Source: Bradyrhizobium sp. (lineage in GTDB: Bacteria; Pseudomonadota; Alphaproteobacteria; Rhizobiales; Xanthobacteraceae). From it: a stretch of 64,000 bases of DNA. The stretch spans positions 1,116,001-1,180,000 of the forward strand of contig NZ_JACRMG010000009.1 in the NCBI RefSeq assembly GCF_016219575.1, given 5' to 3'. The position numbers and the translations under genes were made by a program. The notes below the pieces were generated by a model. The model did no database searches. It worked only from the letters and a program-made list of their open reading frames with translations, and was not told the DNA's origin. Positions 40,636 to 53,600 of this stretch are shown here, one piece after another (position 1 is the stretch's first letter; each line of letters begins with the position of its first letter).

Positions 40636-41357
40636 GGGCTTCCTCCTGCTGACACACGACCACGATAGCATTCACGGTCGCAAGCTCAACTTTCTTGTTC
40701 CCTCGGCGCCAATGCGAAGGGCCTTGGGCAATGTCAGCTTCGGGTCTTGGCCGTGTAAAAACAGTCCGACGGGAGGCCGGCTCTGAGAGCCAGGAGCCAC
40801 CCCTTGTGCCGCTGTCAATGTCCCCGGCGACTGCAACGCCAGAGCAGCCCTGTGACTGCAGCCTTCGGAACGGCGCGTTTGCAAAGCAAGTCAAGTTGGT
40901 TTGACGTGGTCTCGTCCCGCCGGCATGCTGACGGCCGACCGTAGCGGAGACATAGCCCCGTCAGGGGGTGTGCGAATGTCCGCTCAGGGTCAACAGCGGT
41001 CCTCCTCGGCCCGGAAGTGCGACTTCCGCACTACGCCCGAAACCGGACACCAGGAAGGTCACGGCATGCTGAAAGCGTAGGGCCACACCCGGACGATGCC
41101 CGCATGCTGCACCCTCAACGCAATCGGCCTGGTGCTGCCCTCAGTCAGCGGCACCAACGCGCCATCGGCACCGTGACGACTCCTCGATGGCGTTGGCGAG
41201 GATGCGCTCGCCTTCGCCGCTCGCTTCGCCTGCCACAGCGGCGGGTCAAAGCACGTGATCGCGCTTTGGATTGTTGCTTGAGCATGATCTTTCGGAAAAC
41301 CGCTTCACACTTTGCGCTAACGAGGCACTTCGGGTCCGGATCATGCTCAAATAGAAA
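40636..41357. other. Noncoding 720-base gap
   Basis: Several short open frames on both strands lack ribosome sites and family resemblance. At 40970-41070 the sequence ATGTCCGCTCAGGGTCAACA with the following GAAGTGCGACTTCCGC matches a decayed dispersed intergenic element I associate with Bradyrhizobium and Rhodopseudomonas. A family A repeat with an insertion lies at 41281-41349. No gene is supported. Confidence 0.45.
41281..41349. repeat. Palindromic repeat, family A (copy 3, with an internal insertion)
   Basis: Starts AGCATGATCTTTCGGAAAAC and CGCTTCACACTTT like the other copies, then has about 20 extra bases (GCGCTAACGAGGCACTTCGG) before the closing arm CCGGATCATGCT. Located just beyond the lon terminator. 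Confidence 0.75.
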
Positions 41358-41375
41358 CGGCGCCCGAGGGGCGCC
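41350..41375 (-). terminator. Probable lon terminator
   Basis: On the minus strand GGCGCCC-CTC-GGGCGCC forms a perfect 7-bp stem, followed by a weak T-rich GTTTCTATTT. It lies 31 bases after the lon stop. Confidence 0.8.
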
Positions 41376-41405
41376 GCTTCCGTCAGATTTGCATCGCCTT
41401 GCCGC
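41358..41405. repeat. Direct repeat of the lon terminator region (right copy)
   Basis: Right member of the pair described at 37566-37614. It ends immediately before the lon stop codon (41406-41408), so the duplicated segment covers exactly the lon 3' untranslated region. Confidence 0.75.
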
Positions 41406-43832
<2,427 letters not shown>

Positions 43833-43987
43833 GGCCTTACTTCCTTTTGTTGTGCCCCCTTGCACGCAGTCCGCCGTCAGCGCAACCGCCACAAGGTGCC
43901 GGATTGCCGGTGCATTTGATCCCTAGAGAACCTCATGTCCGGGTCGTAGTAGATGACGAATCTCAAGGTATGAGCTTCGCCACCGTT

Positions 43988-44022
43988 AACATTAGGTGGC
44001 TATCGGGTACGGGGGTGTCAAG
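43988..44022 (-). promoter_or_regulatory. Candidate RpoH-type promoter of lon
   Basis: Minus strand CTTGAC (44022-44017), 17-base spacer, then CCACCTAATGTT (43999-43988). The -35 is a perfect match to the alphaproteobacterial heat-shock element; the -10 is only a partial match to CCTATNT. It lies about 155 bases before the lon start, just after the clpX terminator, in a 311-base gap. Confidence 0.45.
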
Positions 44023-44028
44023 TCACTG

Positions 44029-44050
44029 AAAAAAGCCCGCAAATCGGGCC
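44029..44050 (-). terminator. clpX terminator
   Basis: Minus strand GCCCG-ATTTG-CGGGC followed by six T. Located 94 bases after the clpX stop and 7 bases before the proposed lon -35. Confidence 0.9.
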
Positions 44051-44143
44051 TAACGCGCAGCAACGCTTACGCTGTTACCGGCTGCGGGAAGCGCCCGCAG
44101 CACCCGGTTTTGAGGCTGGAAGAGGCTTTCAGCGGCGCCGCGA

Positions 44144-45418
<1,275 letters not shown>

Positions 45419-45756
45419 TCCTGTCTCCGTCCGCCGTTCGAACACTTGCTCGATCGGCCCGTTCCGGCACATGCCGGGCTTCTGGGCTTAGATAGAGCAA
45501 ATCCCGTACCAAAAAAGGCCTCACGCAGTACATCCCGTGCGAATCACGGTTTATTCGATTCTCCTGCGATCATAACTGATCCCATACAGCCAACCATGCT
45601 GACACCCGACTATCAAGAATTCGCTAACCGAGCCCGTTCCGGACACCGTGACAATACCGTGATTTGCACCCGGTTTTCGGGCGGTTTTGTCGAAATCGGA
45701 TAAGCGTTGCGCGTTTACCACGAAAATGGGACCGAAACCGGAACTTTCCGCACATT
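45419..45756. other. Noncoding 338-base gap upstream of clpX
   Basis: Holds the clpX promoter region and the 3' flank of the zinc-ribbon membrane protein gene. I see no intrinsic terminator for that gene, so read-through into clpX is possible. No reading frame is convincing. Confidence 0.4.
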
Positions 45757-46524
45757 TCAGGGACCAAGCATCCCCTTCAGGCCGGTATAGATCGATCCCG
45801 CAGCGGTCGCGACGACGCCGGCAAGCGGACCGACGGTCTGCATCAGGTCCTGGATGCGGCGCGCCCGTCTGCGCATGGTGTCTTCGCCGACATGCTGTCC
45901 CAACATGCGTGCCGCACGGTACGCCGCAGCGGACGGTTTTCCGCCTGACGCAATGGTGTTCGGCAGCAGCCACAGCACCAGAATCACGAGAATGTTGCCG
46001 GTGAGGAAGCTGAGCGCGATGCTCAACCCGTATTCCACGGTTTCCCGCCACTCGCGAAAGTTCGCCGGCAAGATCGGCGTTCCATCCACATAGGACACGA
46101 CCGACAACATGCCCAACACGCTCAGCGCCGCCGTCAGCGCGCCGAGCCCGAATGCGCCGCGAAATCCGATTCTGCTGAGCGCATAAGCCGCCATGCCGAA
46201 CGGCAGCGGGATGAGGAACGATGCGATCCGCAGATAGAGCAACGGCCAGTCGAACTTCATCACCACAAGGTAGTGCGCGGCAATCAGCAGCAAAGCCGGC
46301 AGCACTACGTAGATGCCGCCGTTGAGGAACAGGAACCGCACCGGGCGGTCGAACATCGCCAGCGACGTGTTGACCTGGTCGAGCCGCCGCTGCAGCCGGT
46401 CGAGCTCGGCGACGACGTCCTGGATTTCATGGATGACGGGAATGACGACCCGCAGATCGCGGCTGCAATGCTTGCAGACGGTGGCTTCGTCCTTGATGGT
46501 CTCGGCGCAGAACGGGCATTCCAT
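45757..46524 (-). CDS. Zinc-ribbon protein with several membrane helices, unknown function
   Basis: 255 residues. The N-terminal zinc ribbon has CPFC (3-6) and CKHC (17-20). A short coiled coil (about 33-55) follows, then about five membrane helices (about 63-85, 92-112, 122-145, 165-190 region), and a basic C-terminal part (MRRRARRIQDLMQTVG). No named family. Last gene of the five-gene CHAT operon, 5 bases after the small zinc-ribbon gene. The ribbon at the start and the membrane anchor suggest a cytoplasmic sensor or adaptor at the inner membrane; this is inference. Confidence 0.8.
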   Translation of the reverse strand: MECPFCAETIKDEATVCKHCSRDLRVVIPVIHEIQDVVAELDRLQRRLDQVNTSLAMFDRPVRFLFLNGGIYVVLPALLLIAAHYLVVMKFDWPLLYLRIASFLIPLPFGMAAYALSRIGFRGAFGLGALTAALSVLGMLSVVSYVDGTPILPANFREWRETVEYGLSIALSFLTGNILVILVLWLLPNTIASGGKPSAAAYRAARMLGQHVGEDTMRRRARRIQDLMQTVGPLAGVVATAAGSIYTGLKGMLGP

Positions 46525-46529
46525 CGCGG

Positions 46530-46736
46530 CTACGCCGGACGGGAGCGGGACAGCCGCCCGCCTTTTGTTGCAAGCCGTGCCTGTGCACGTTCCAGTTCGA
46601 CCCGAAGCTTATCGCGCTTCTGCAGGAGCTCCGCCCGCTCGGCGAGTAGCGCCTCCGGCACCGCCGTATCGCGGCCGCAGTTCGCGCAGACCGGGGCCTG
46701 TTCGTCCTTTTCCGAGAGGCAGAACGGACATTGCAT
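46530..46736 (-). CDS. Small zinc-ribbon protein
   Basis: 68 residues. CPFC (3-6) and CANC (17-20) form a zinc ribbon with the same spacing as in the next gene, followed by a charged coiled-coil helix (LLAERAELLQKRDKLRVELE). The two ribbons look like paralogues. The ATG overlaps the stop of the secreted-protein gene (TGATG), so translation is coupled. Cytoplasmic; function unknown. Confidence 0.8.
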   Translation of the reverse strand: MQCPFCLSEKDEQAPVCANCGRDTAVPEALLAERAELLQKRDKLRVELERAQARLATKGGRLSRSRPA

Positions 46737-47185
46737 CAGGGCGCGATCTTGAGCATGAAGCTGGTGGTCGACACCCGCCCCTCCGAATCCTTGACGTCGA
46801 CCCGCACCAGGTGATCCCCGGGCGGCAGTTGCGCATCCGGCATGTCGATGCCTGTCGGCTGCACGAACGGCTTCACGCGCGGCGTGAGATCGACGTTGGG
46901 CTGCTTCAGATAGATGACCTTCACACCGTCGACGTCGATGTTCGAGCCGCCCAGCGGCTGAAATTTGACCTGGAAGCGTATCGGCGACTTGGCCGCAGCG
47001 TCCTCCGTCACCGTGATCTTCGGGCCGCGGGTGATGCCGCGGTTTGAAGTCGCCACCGCGCCCTTCATGACGGGCAGCGCCGCCTCCTCTGCCGTGATCA
47101 GCGCCGCTGCCTGTGCCGACACCGGCAGGGCGACGGCGGTTGAAAGGAGTGCGCTCTGGAGAAATCTCGCCGATTTGCTAAACAT
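46736..47185 (-). CDS. Small secreted protein with an immunoglobulin-like fold, unknown function
   Basis: 149 residues with a signal peptide (about 1-26, AQA-AA). The mature protein is beta-rich. It contains RGPKITVTEDAAAKSP and IRFQVKFQPLGGSNIDVDGV, and ends with PPGDHLVRVDVKDSEGR and a final strand SFMLKIAP. This resembles Ig-like or carbohydrate-binding sandwich proteins; no family is certain. It follows CHAT gene 1 by 47 bases and could be a periplasmic partner or substrate of the CHAT proteins. Confidence 0.75.
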   Translation of the reverse strand: MFSKSARFLQSALLSTAVALPVSAQAAALITAEEAALPVMKGAVATSNRGITRGPKITVTEDAAAKSPIRFQVKFQPLGGSNIDVDGVKVIYLKQPNVDLTPRVKPFVQPTGIDMPDAQLPPGDHLVRVDVKDSEGRVSTTSFMLKIAP

Positions 47186-47232
47186 CGAAATGCTCTCTGA
47201 TCATTGCAATTATGGTTCGATTCCGTTGGAGG

Positions 47233-50200
47233 TCAACGACGTCCTCCGTCGCCGATGATCGTGTAGGGCGCCCAGAACAGCGGATGGGCGTAGGCGAACT
47301 CGGTTTTGCCGGATGCGTCCGTGTAGCCCGGACCTTCCTGCATCGCCATCATGGCCTGACGCAGCGCCTCGCCGCGGGCGACATTCTTGTCGGCAGACTG
47401 GCGCCTGAACAGGTCGGTGACGAGTTCGCGGGCCGACTGCGAATGCACCGACCAGTTGGTGACCAGAAGCGCCCGCGTGCCCGCATAGAAGAAGGCGCGG
47501 CCAAGTCCGGACGCCGCCTCTGCCCCCGCTCCCGATCCGGCGCCGGTGTTGCAGGCCGACAGAACCACCCAATCCGCATCGAGCTTCAGCGCCAGGATTT
47601 CCTCCATGGTCAGGAGGCCATCGCCCTCCGCGCCCGACACCGCCGGCGCCGACAGCGCCAGCGCCGGCTGGGTCAACCCGTTGAGCTCGCCCGGCACCAG
47701 GCCATGGGTGGCGAATGCCAGCACCTTGAAGCCCGAGAGATCGGTGGTTTTGACATTCCGCTCATTGGCGTCCTTGCCGAGGTGGAGCACCTTGCTGGGA
47801 TCGGCCTGCAGCGCCAGCGCGATCGACTTCAATTCATCCGCGGTATCCGGCAGTCGCGGCAGCAGCGCCAGCTCGGCGCTGTCCACGCCGTCCAGCTTCG
47901 GCGAGTTGCGCCGCAGGAGCGGAACGCCGCGAGTCGTGGCAGCCAGCTGCGGACTGGCGGAGGCGTCCGCTACCTTCAGCTGCTTGATCGCCTCGTCCTG
48001 CTGCTCCGGCGAGAAGTAGGGATCACCGAAGGCGATCAGCTCGCTGCGCTCCGGCTTGCCGGGCGGCAGGCCCCGCAGGGTGCGCAGCGCCGCCGAGGAC
48101 GGCACCATCGTCACCGCATGGCTGCGCGCCAGCCATGGCACCTTGCGGTAGCTGGCGAACAAGACGTCCTCATTGGTCTCGAGTTGCGCGGGCGCCGTCG
48201 GCAATAGCGACAGCGGCAACAGGCCGAGCCCGCCATTGGTCACCACGATCAGGCTCTTCGACTGCTTCCAGCCGGACTCGACCGGCTTCAGTAGCAGCGA
48301 ATAGAGCTCGTGCCCGAGTTCCACATCGAACGCCGGAATGTCGGCGATCATCGCCGCATTCGGCTCCAGCGCCTCACGCAACTTGCGCACCTTGCTCTCG
48401 ATATCGCCGGAGGAGGCGTCGATCGCCGCAAATGCCACCTGCCCGTCCTTCGGCACCGCCCAGACAAAGCTGCCGGAGCGGCCGAAATAGAACGACAGCA
48501 TGGCTTCGCCGGAAGTGAGCGCCTCCCTGATTTGCTCCACCGTCGGCGGCTTCGGATCGATCAGCTCGGCATAGCTCGGGAAGCGCTTGGCGATGTCCTC
48601 GCGCACCTTCACGCGGTCGACGCGCAGCTTGTCGATCGAGGCCTTGGTCGCGCCGACCACGCTCTCGTCGCGCGTGTTCGAGGCGAGCGCATTGTTCAGC
48701 GCGCCGAGCTGGGCGTTGATCTGCTTGCCAAGATCCTGCTCCTTGCGCACGAGCTCCGCCAGCGCCGGGTCCTTCGCCACGCTGCGGGCGCTGGAAGCCG
48801 ACAGCGCCTTCTGCACCGACCGGCCGCGGATCGCATCGGCCAGCGCAAACGCTTCGAGTGAAGCGTGCGCGTCGCCGGATTTGGCGAGCAGGCCGATATA
48901 GGCCTCCACGATCGCCTGCAGCCGCTGGCTGCGCGCCGCGCTCACCGTTTCGTCGTCATCGTCGGCGTTCTCGCGCTGCGCCGCCATCAGGATCGGGATC
49001 GCCGCCTTGAACTCCCGGATCGCTTCTGAATCCTTGCCTGCGAAGGCGTAACCAATTGCCAGCGTGCCGCGGGCGGCCGCTGTATCAAAGTGCCGCTCGC
49101 CGACGCGGCTGAGTTCGCGCTTCAACAGATCTTGCGCGGCTGAAAGTCCGGCCCCGATCTGGCCCGACGCGTAGAGGGCCGCGATCCGCGATCCGTTCAA
49201 TTCCAGCACCTGTTTGCGTCCGGGCTCCCAATTGGCAATCGCCTTGTCCAGTTCCGCGTAAATTCGCGCCGCATCCGCCTGCTTGCCCTGAAAACTCAAC
49301 ACGCCGCCGAGCTGCGACAGGATCTGCGCACTGTACTGGCTGTCGTCACCGATCCCGACAGTACGTTGGATGTCGAGCGCCGAGCGGATCAACGTTTCTG
49401 CATCGCGATAGCGGCCCTGCTCGATCAAGATGCCGGCAAGGCCCATGACAAACTGGGGCGTCAGCGGATTGTACTTGCCCTGCGCCTTCAGGCGCGTCAG
49501 CAGCACGGCCCGCGCATCCACTTCGGCCTCGGCAAGCCGCCCCTGCTTGGCCTTCATCCGAGCGACATTCAGCAGCTGTCGATCCGCGATCAAACGGAGC
49601 TGCGATTCGGGCGCGTTGTAGTCGAGCTTCTTCAGGTCCGGGATCGCCGCGACGCGATAATCGGCCGACCTCTTGTAGGTAGCTTCCGCCTCACGATACT
49701 GGCCGCGCGCTTCGAGGATGATCGCACGTCCACTCTCGAAGTGCCCCTCCCAGCTTCGCCCTCTTTGTGCATAGGCTTGACGCTTGCCTGGGTGACCACT
49801 TGTCCGTACCTCGACGAGGTAGGCCTGCATTCGCCGCAGATACCCCTCGGCCTGCTGGATATCTCCGCTCAGGATCAGCGCCTGCATGACGTTCTCGCTG
49901 GCCGTGAATATCCAGCCACCCTGCCCCTGCAGGTTCTGCGTCTCGCGAATCATCTGCTGGAGAATCGCGATCGCTTCCTTGAGATTCCCGGTCGTCTGGT
50001 GCTGAACGGCGATAAATTGCCTGATCGTGTTGAACTGTTGGGCCTCGACGCCCTTGCGCGCCACGCTCAGGGCTTTCTCGCCATCGGCCATTGCGTCGGC
50101 ACGTCCCAGCAGCCTGCGCGCCTGACCTCGGTCGTAGTAGAACTCGGCAAGGTCGGCGACCGACAATCCGGCTTCCGGTTCGGCGTCGGCTTCCTCCTTG

Positions 50201-50658
50201 AGTCTTGCGAGCGTCGCCGGATCCGGTTTCTCGTTGTCGAGAATCGCCGCAATGTCGGCGATCGATCGCGGCGGCGGCACGAAGCCTGCCGGCAGCGCGT
50301 TGCTGAGGTTGACCGCTTCCTTCTTGGCCTTGCCGTCATCGATCGAGACCGCCACATTGGCGCGGCCATGGGCCTTGTTCATTGCCGCCATCACGCAAGC
50401 CCTGACGGTGGGCGAAGCCTTTGCGCGACAGGCCTCGAGCGCCGGCCCGTCGCCTTTTTGTCCTCCCATGCACGCCTGCACGATCGGCCGGCCGACCGTG
50501 TTGCGGCAATTTTCCCGGGCCTCATCCACCGTCAGCGCAAGGGCGGCATTCGGCGCGGAGAGCGATGCAAACACCAGAAGGCCGGCTGCGGGTCCGAGGC
50601 CGGCCACCAGGCGCGACTTCAACGCCGAAGTTGCGGAAGCTTGACGTGTTGTGCTCAT
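47233..50658 (-). CDS. Secreted TPR-CHAT cysteine protease (paralogue 1)
   Basis: 1141 residues. A signal peptide (about 1-42) is followed by a four-cysteine motif (C51 region: CRNTVGRPIVQACM, then EACRAKASPTVRACV). A long helical TPR region (about 170-620) follows, then a coiled coil near 640-720. The C-terminal CHAT domain carries the catalytic His in FATHG (H985) and Cys in LSACNTG (C1036), both intact. CHAT proteases share the caspase fold; known partners are the TPR-CHAT effectors of gRAMP systems and separases, but this protein is exported. It starts 24 bases after paralogue 2, and the last 165 residues of both are almost identical. Substrate unknown. Confidence 0.88.
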   Translation of the reverse strand: MSTTRQASATSALKSRLVAGLGPAAGLLVFASLSAPNAALALTVDEARENCRNTVGRPIVQACMGGQKGDGPALEACRAKASPTVRACVMAAMNKAHGRANVAVSIDDGKAKKEAVNLSNALPAGFVPPPRSIADIAAILDNEKPDPATLARLKEEADAEPEAGLSVADLAEFYYDRGQARRLLGRADAMADGEKALSVARKGVEAQQFNTIRQFIAVQHQTTGNLKEAIAILQQMIRETQNLQGQGGWIFTASENVMQALILSGDIQQAEGYLRRMQAYLVEVRTSGHPGKRQAYAQRGRSWEGHFESGRAIILEARGQYREAEATYKRSADYRVAAIPDLKKLDYNAPESQLRLIADRQLLNVARMKAKQGRLAEAEVDARAVLLTRLKAQGKYNPLTPQFVMGLAGILIEQGRYRDAETLIRSALDIQRTVGIGDDSQYSAQILSQLGGVLSFQGKQADAARIYAELDKAIANWEPGRKQVLELNGSRIAALYASGQIGAGLSAAQDLLKRELSRVGERHFDTAAARGTLAIGYAFAGKDSEAIREFKAAIPILMAAQRENADDDDETVSAARSQRLQAIVEAYIGLLAKSGDAHASLEAFALADAIRGRSVQKALSASSARSVAKDPALAELVRKEQDLGKQINAQLGALNNALASNTRDESVVGATKASIDKLRVDRVKVREDIAKRFPSYAELIDPKPPTVEQIREALTSGEAMLSFYFGRSGSFVWAVPKDGQVAFAAIDASSGDIESKVRKLREALEPNAAMIADIPAFDVELGHELYSLLLKPVESGWKQSKSLIVVTNGGLGLLPLSLLPTAPAQLETNEDVLFASYRKVPWLARSHAVTMVPSSAALRTLRGLPPGKPERSELIAFGDPYFSPEQQDEAIKQLKVADASASPQLAATTRGVPLLRRNSPKLDGVDSAELALLPRLPDTADELKSIALALQADPSKVLHLGKDANERNVKTTDLSGFKVLAFATHGLVPGELNGLTQPALALSAPAVSGAEGDGLLTMEEILALKLDADWVVLSACNTGAGSGAGAEAASGLGRAFFYAGTRALLVTNWSVHSQSARELVTDLFRRQSADKNVARGEALRQAMMAMQEGPGYTDASGKTEFAYAHPLFWAPYTIIGDGGRR

Positions 50659-50682
50659 GATACCCCCCCTGCTCTTGCACGC

Positions 50683-53600
50683 CTATCGCCTCCCGCCGTC
50701 GCCGATAATCGTGTACGGCGCCCAGAACAGCGGATGGGCGTAGGTGAACTCGGTATTGCCCGACGCGTCAACAAAACCCTTGCCGTCCATCAGCGCTACC
50801 ATCGCCTGGCGCAGCGCCTCACCCCGCGTCAGCCTGGGATCGTCGGCCTGCCGCTTGAACAGGTCGGTGATCAAATCCTTCGCGGACTGCGAATGCACCG
50901 ACCAGTTGGTGACCAGCAGCGCACGCGTTCCCGCGTAGAAGAAGGCGCGGCCGAGGCCTGATGCGGCCTCCGCGCCCGCGCCGGCTCCGGCGCCGGTGTT
51001 GCACGCCGAGAGCACGACCCAATCGGCATCGAGCTTGAGCGACAGGATTTCCTCCATCGTCAGGAGCCCGTCGCCCTCGCCTCCGGACACCGATGGCGCC
51101 GACAGCGCCAGCGCCGGCTGGGTCAGACCGTCGAGTTCGCCGGGCACCAGGCCGTGGGTGGCGAAGGCAACGATCTTGAAGCCGGACAGGTCGGCCGACT
51201 TCACCGCCTTCTCGTTGGCGTCCTTGCCGAGGTTGAGCACCTTGGTCGGATCGGCCTGCAGCGCCAGCGCAATCGAACGCAGCTCGTCCGCGGTGTCGGG
51301 CAGCCGCGGCAGCATGCCGATATCGGCCTTGTCGGCATCGTCGAGCTGCGGGCTGTTGCGCCGCTTCAACGGCTTGCCGCGCATGGCGGCGGAGGTATCC
51401 GCGACCTGCACCGGCTTTTCCGGCTTGCCTGCCTCCTCGGCCTGATCCTTGTTGAACCAGGGATCGCCGAACGCGATCAGTTCCTGCCGCGTCGTCTTGC
51501 CTGCCGGCAGCTTGCGCAGGGTTTGCAGCGCGGAGACCGAAGGCACCACGGTGACCGCGTGCGTGCGGGCCAGCCACGGCACGTTGCGGTAGCTCGAGAA
51601 CAGCGGATCGTCGTCCTTCTTGATCTCCGCCGGCGCCGTCGGCAGCAGCGACAGCGGCAGCAGGCCGAGCGCACCATTGGTCACGACGATCAGGTTCTTC
51701 GCCGGCTTCCAGTCGGCCTCGGTTCCCTTGAGCAGCGATCCGTAGAGTTCGGAAGCCAACCCTACATCGAACGGCGGGATGTCCGAGATCATCGCCGCCT
51801 TCGGCTCCAGCGCCTCGCGCAGCTTGGTGACCTTGGAATTGAGATCGCCGAGCGTGATCCCGAGGCGGGAGAACTTGACGGGGCCATCTCTTCTCGTAAC
51901 CCACACAAAGCTGTCGAAGCGGCCGAAATAGAACGACAGCATCGCCTCGTCGTCTGCGAGTTGCTTCTGCAGGTCGGCGACCGCCGGCGGCGGCGGGTTC
52001 ACGAGGTTGCCGTATTGCGGGAACTTTTGCGCGATGTTCTTGAGCGCCTGCGCGCGGGCATTCTGCAGCGAATTGATCTCTGCCTGGATCGCCTTGACGG
52101 CCTTCTCGTCGCGCTCTTCCGGCGGCAACGACAACATATTGTTCAGCGCGGCCACCGCGGCGCCGATCTTCTTTTCGCCGTCCTGCGAGGCGCGGATCAG
52201 ATTGGCGAGTTCCGGATTGTCGGTCGCCGAGCGCGCCGATGAAGCCTGCAGCGCCCGCTGCACCGCCTGCCCGCGCAGCAGGTCGGCAAAGCCGAAGGTC
52301 TCCTCCGCCACGTTCGGACCCGCCAGCGCCGGATTGACCGCAAGTACGCGCAGATACCCTTCGAGAACGAACCGCGTTCGCCCCTCGCGCGCCGCCGCGG
52401 TGGCGCCGCTGTCATCGTCACCGCCCCCTGTCGGGGTCAGCAGAACGGGCAATGACTCCTTGAAGGCCTGCAGCGCTTCCGCGGGTTTGGACGCCCGCGC
52501 CAGGGCAATCGCATAAAAGCCGCGCGCCACCGCCGTAATGTGGCTCTTGTCGCCCGACCGGCTGCGTTCGCGCTCATACGTGCGCTGCGCGATCTCGAGC
52601 GCGTTGGCGGCGTCGCCCTGGGTCAACAAGACCGAGACCCGCGACAGACCGCTCGTGATCGCCTCGCGCCGCTTCGGCTCCCACTTGGCGGTCCAGACGT
52701 CGATCTGGTCGTAGAGCTTGCTGGCCTCGTCATAGCGCCGTTGCAGACTGATGATCTGCGCAAGGTAGGATTGGGCGCTGACCATGACACCGGATTCGGC
52801 GGGATAGCCGAGCCCCGTGTAGATGTCGATCACCTGGCGCTGCAACTGTTCGGCGTCCTGGTAGCGGCCCTGCTCCTGCACGACAAAGACCAGGACGCTG
52901 AGAACGCCGGCGGTATCGACGTGGTACTTGCCGGACTTGCCGAGACGGTTCAGCAGTGCGCGGCGAACGTCGGCTTCGCCCTCGCCGACACGGCCCTGCC
53001 TCACCTTGACCCGGCCCTCCAGCGCAAGCGCCCAATCGGCCGCTCGCTCGATTTCGCCTTCCGGCGGCTTGCTCTCCCATTGGGCGAGATATTTCAGCGA
53101 CTCGAGATAGGACGCTGCGGCCTTCCGGTAGTTCGCTTCGGCCTCGGCGTATTGGCCGCGCGCTTCCGCCACGCGCGCGTCGCCGTCGTGGACATAGGCC
53201 TGCCAGTTCGCGCCGTAGATCGGGAAGTTCGGCCGGCGTCTGTCCTCCGCGAGCATGGTGCGATTGCGCGCGGCATAGCCCTCCGCAGCGTTGATGTCGC
53301 CGTTGCGGATCGCACCGGAGAGGAAGCCGAAATTCAGACCGTACAACCTGCCCTTGCCCTTGGTGGAGAAGGCCGCCACTTGGCTCGTGACGATCTCGTT
53401 GGCGCGCTTGTGCTGGCCGGCGTCGCGGAGCCGGCGCATGAGGAACTGCTCGTAGCGGCTGAGGACGGCGTGATAGTCGGCCCCCTTGCCGTTGCTGACG
53501 GCGAGTTCCGCATCGGCCAGCGCTTCTTCGTTGCGGCCGAGCTGCGCCCTCGCCTGCCCGCGCTTGTAATGGAAATCGGCGAGTTGAAGCCCCTTCAGAT

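Noticed and set aside
40695..40904. Short frames of 60-110 residues on both strands upstream of lon
   Set aside because: They coincide with decayed dispersed intergenic sequence, show no ribosome sites, and overlap each other in all frames.
37429..41405. Genomic island integrated at tRNA-Val
   Set aside because: No integrase is present. The direct repeat is the lon terminator region and not part of the tRNA, so a classical tRNA att site does not fit.
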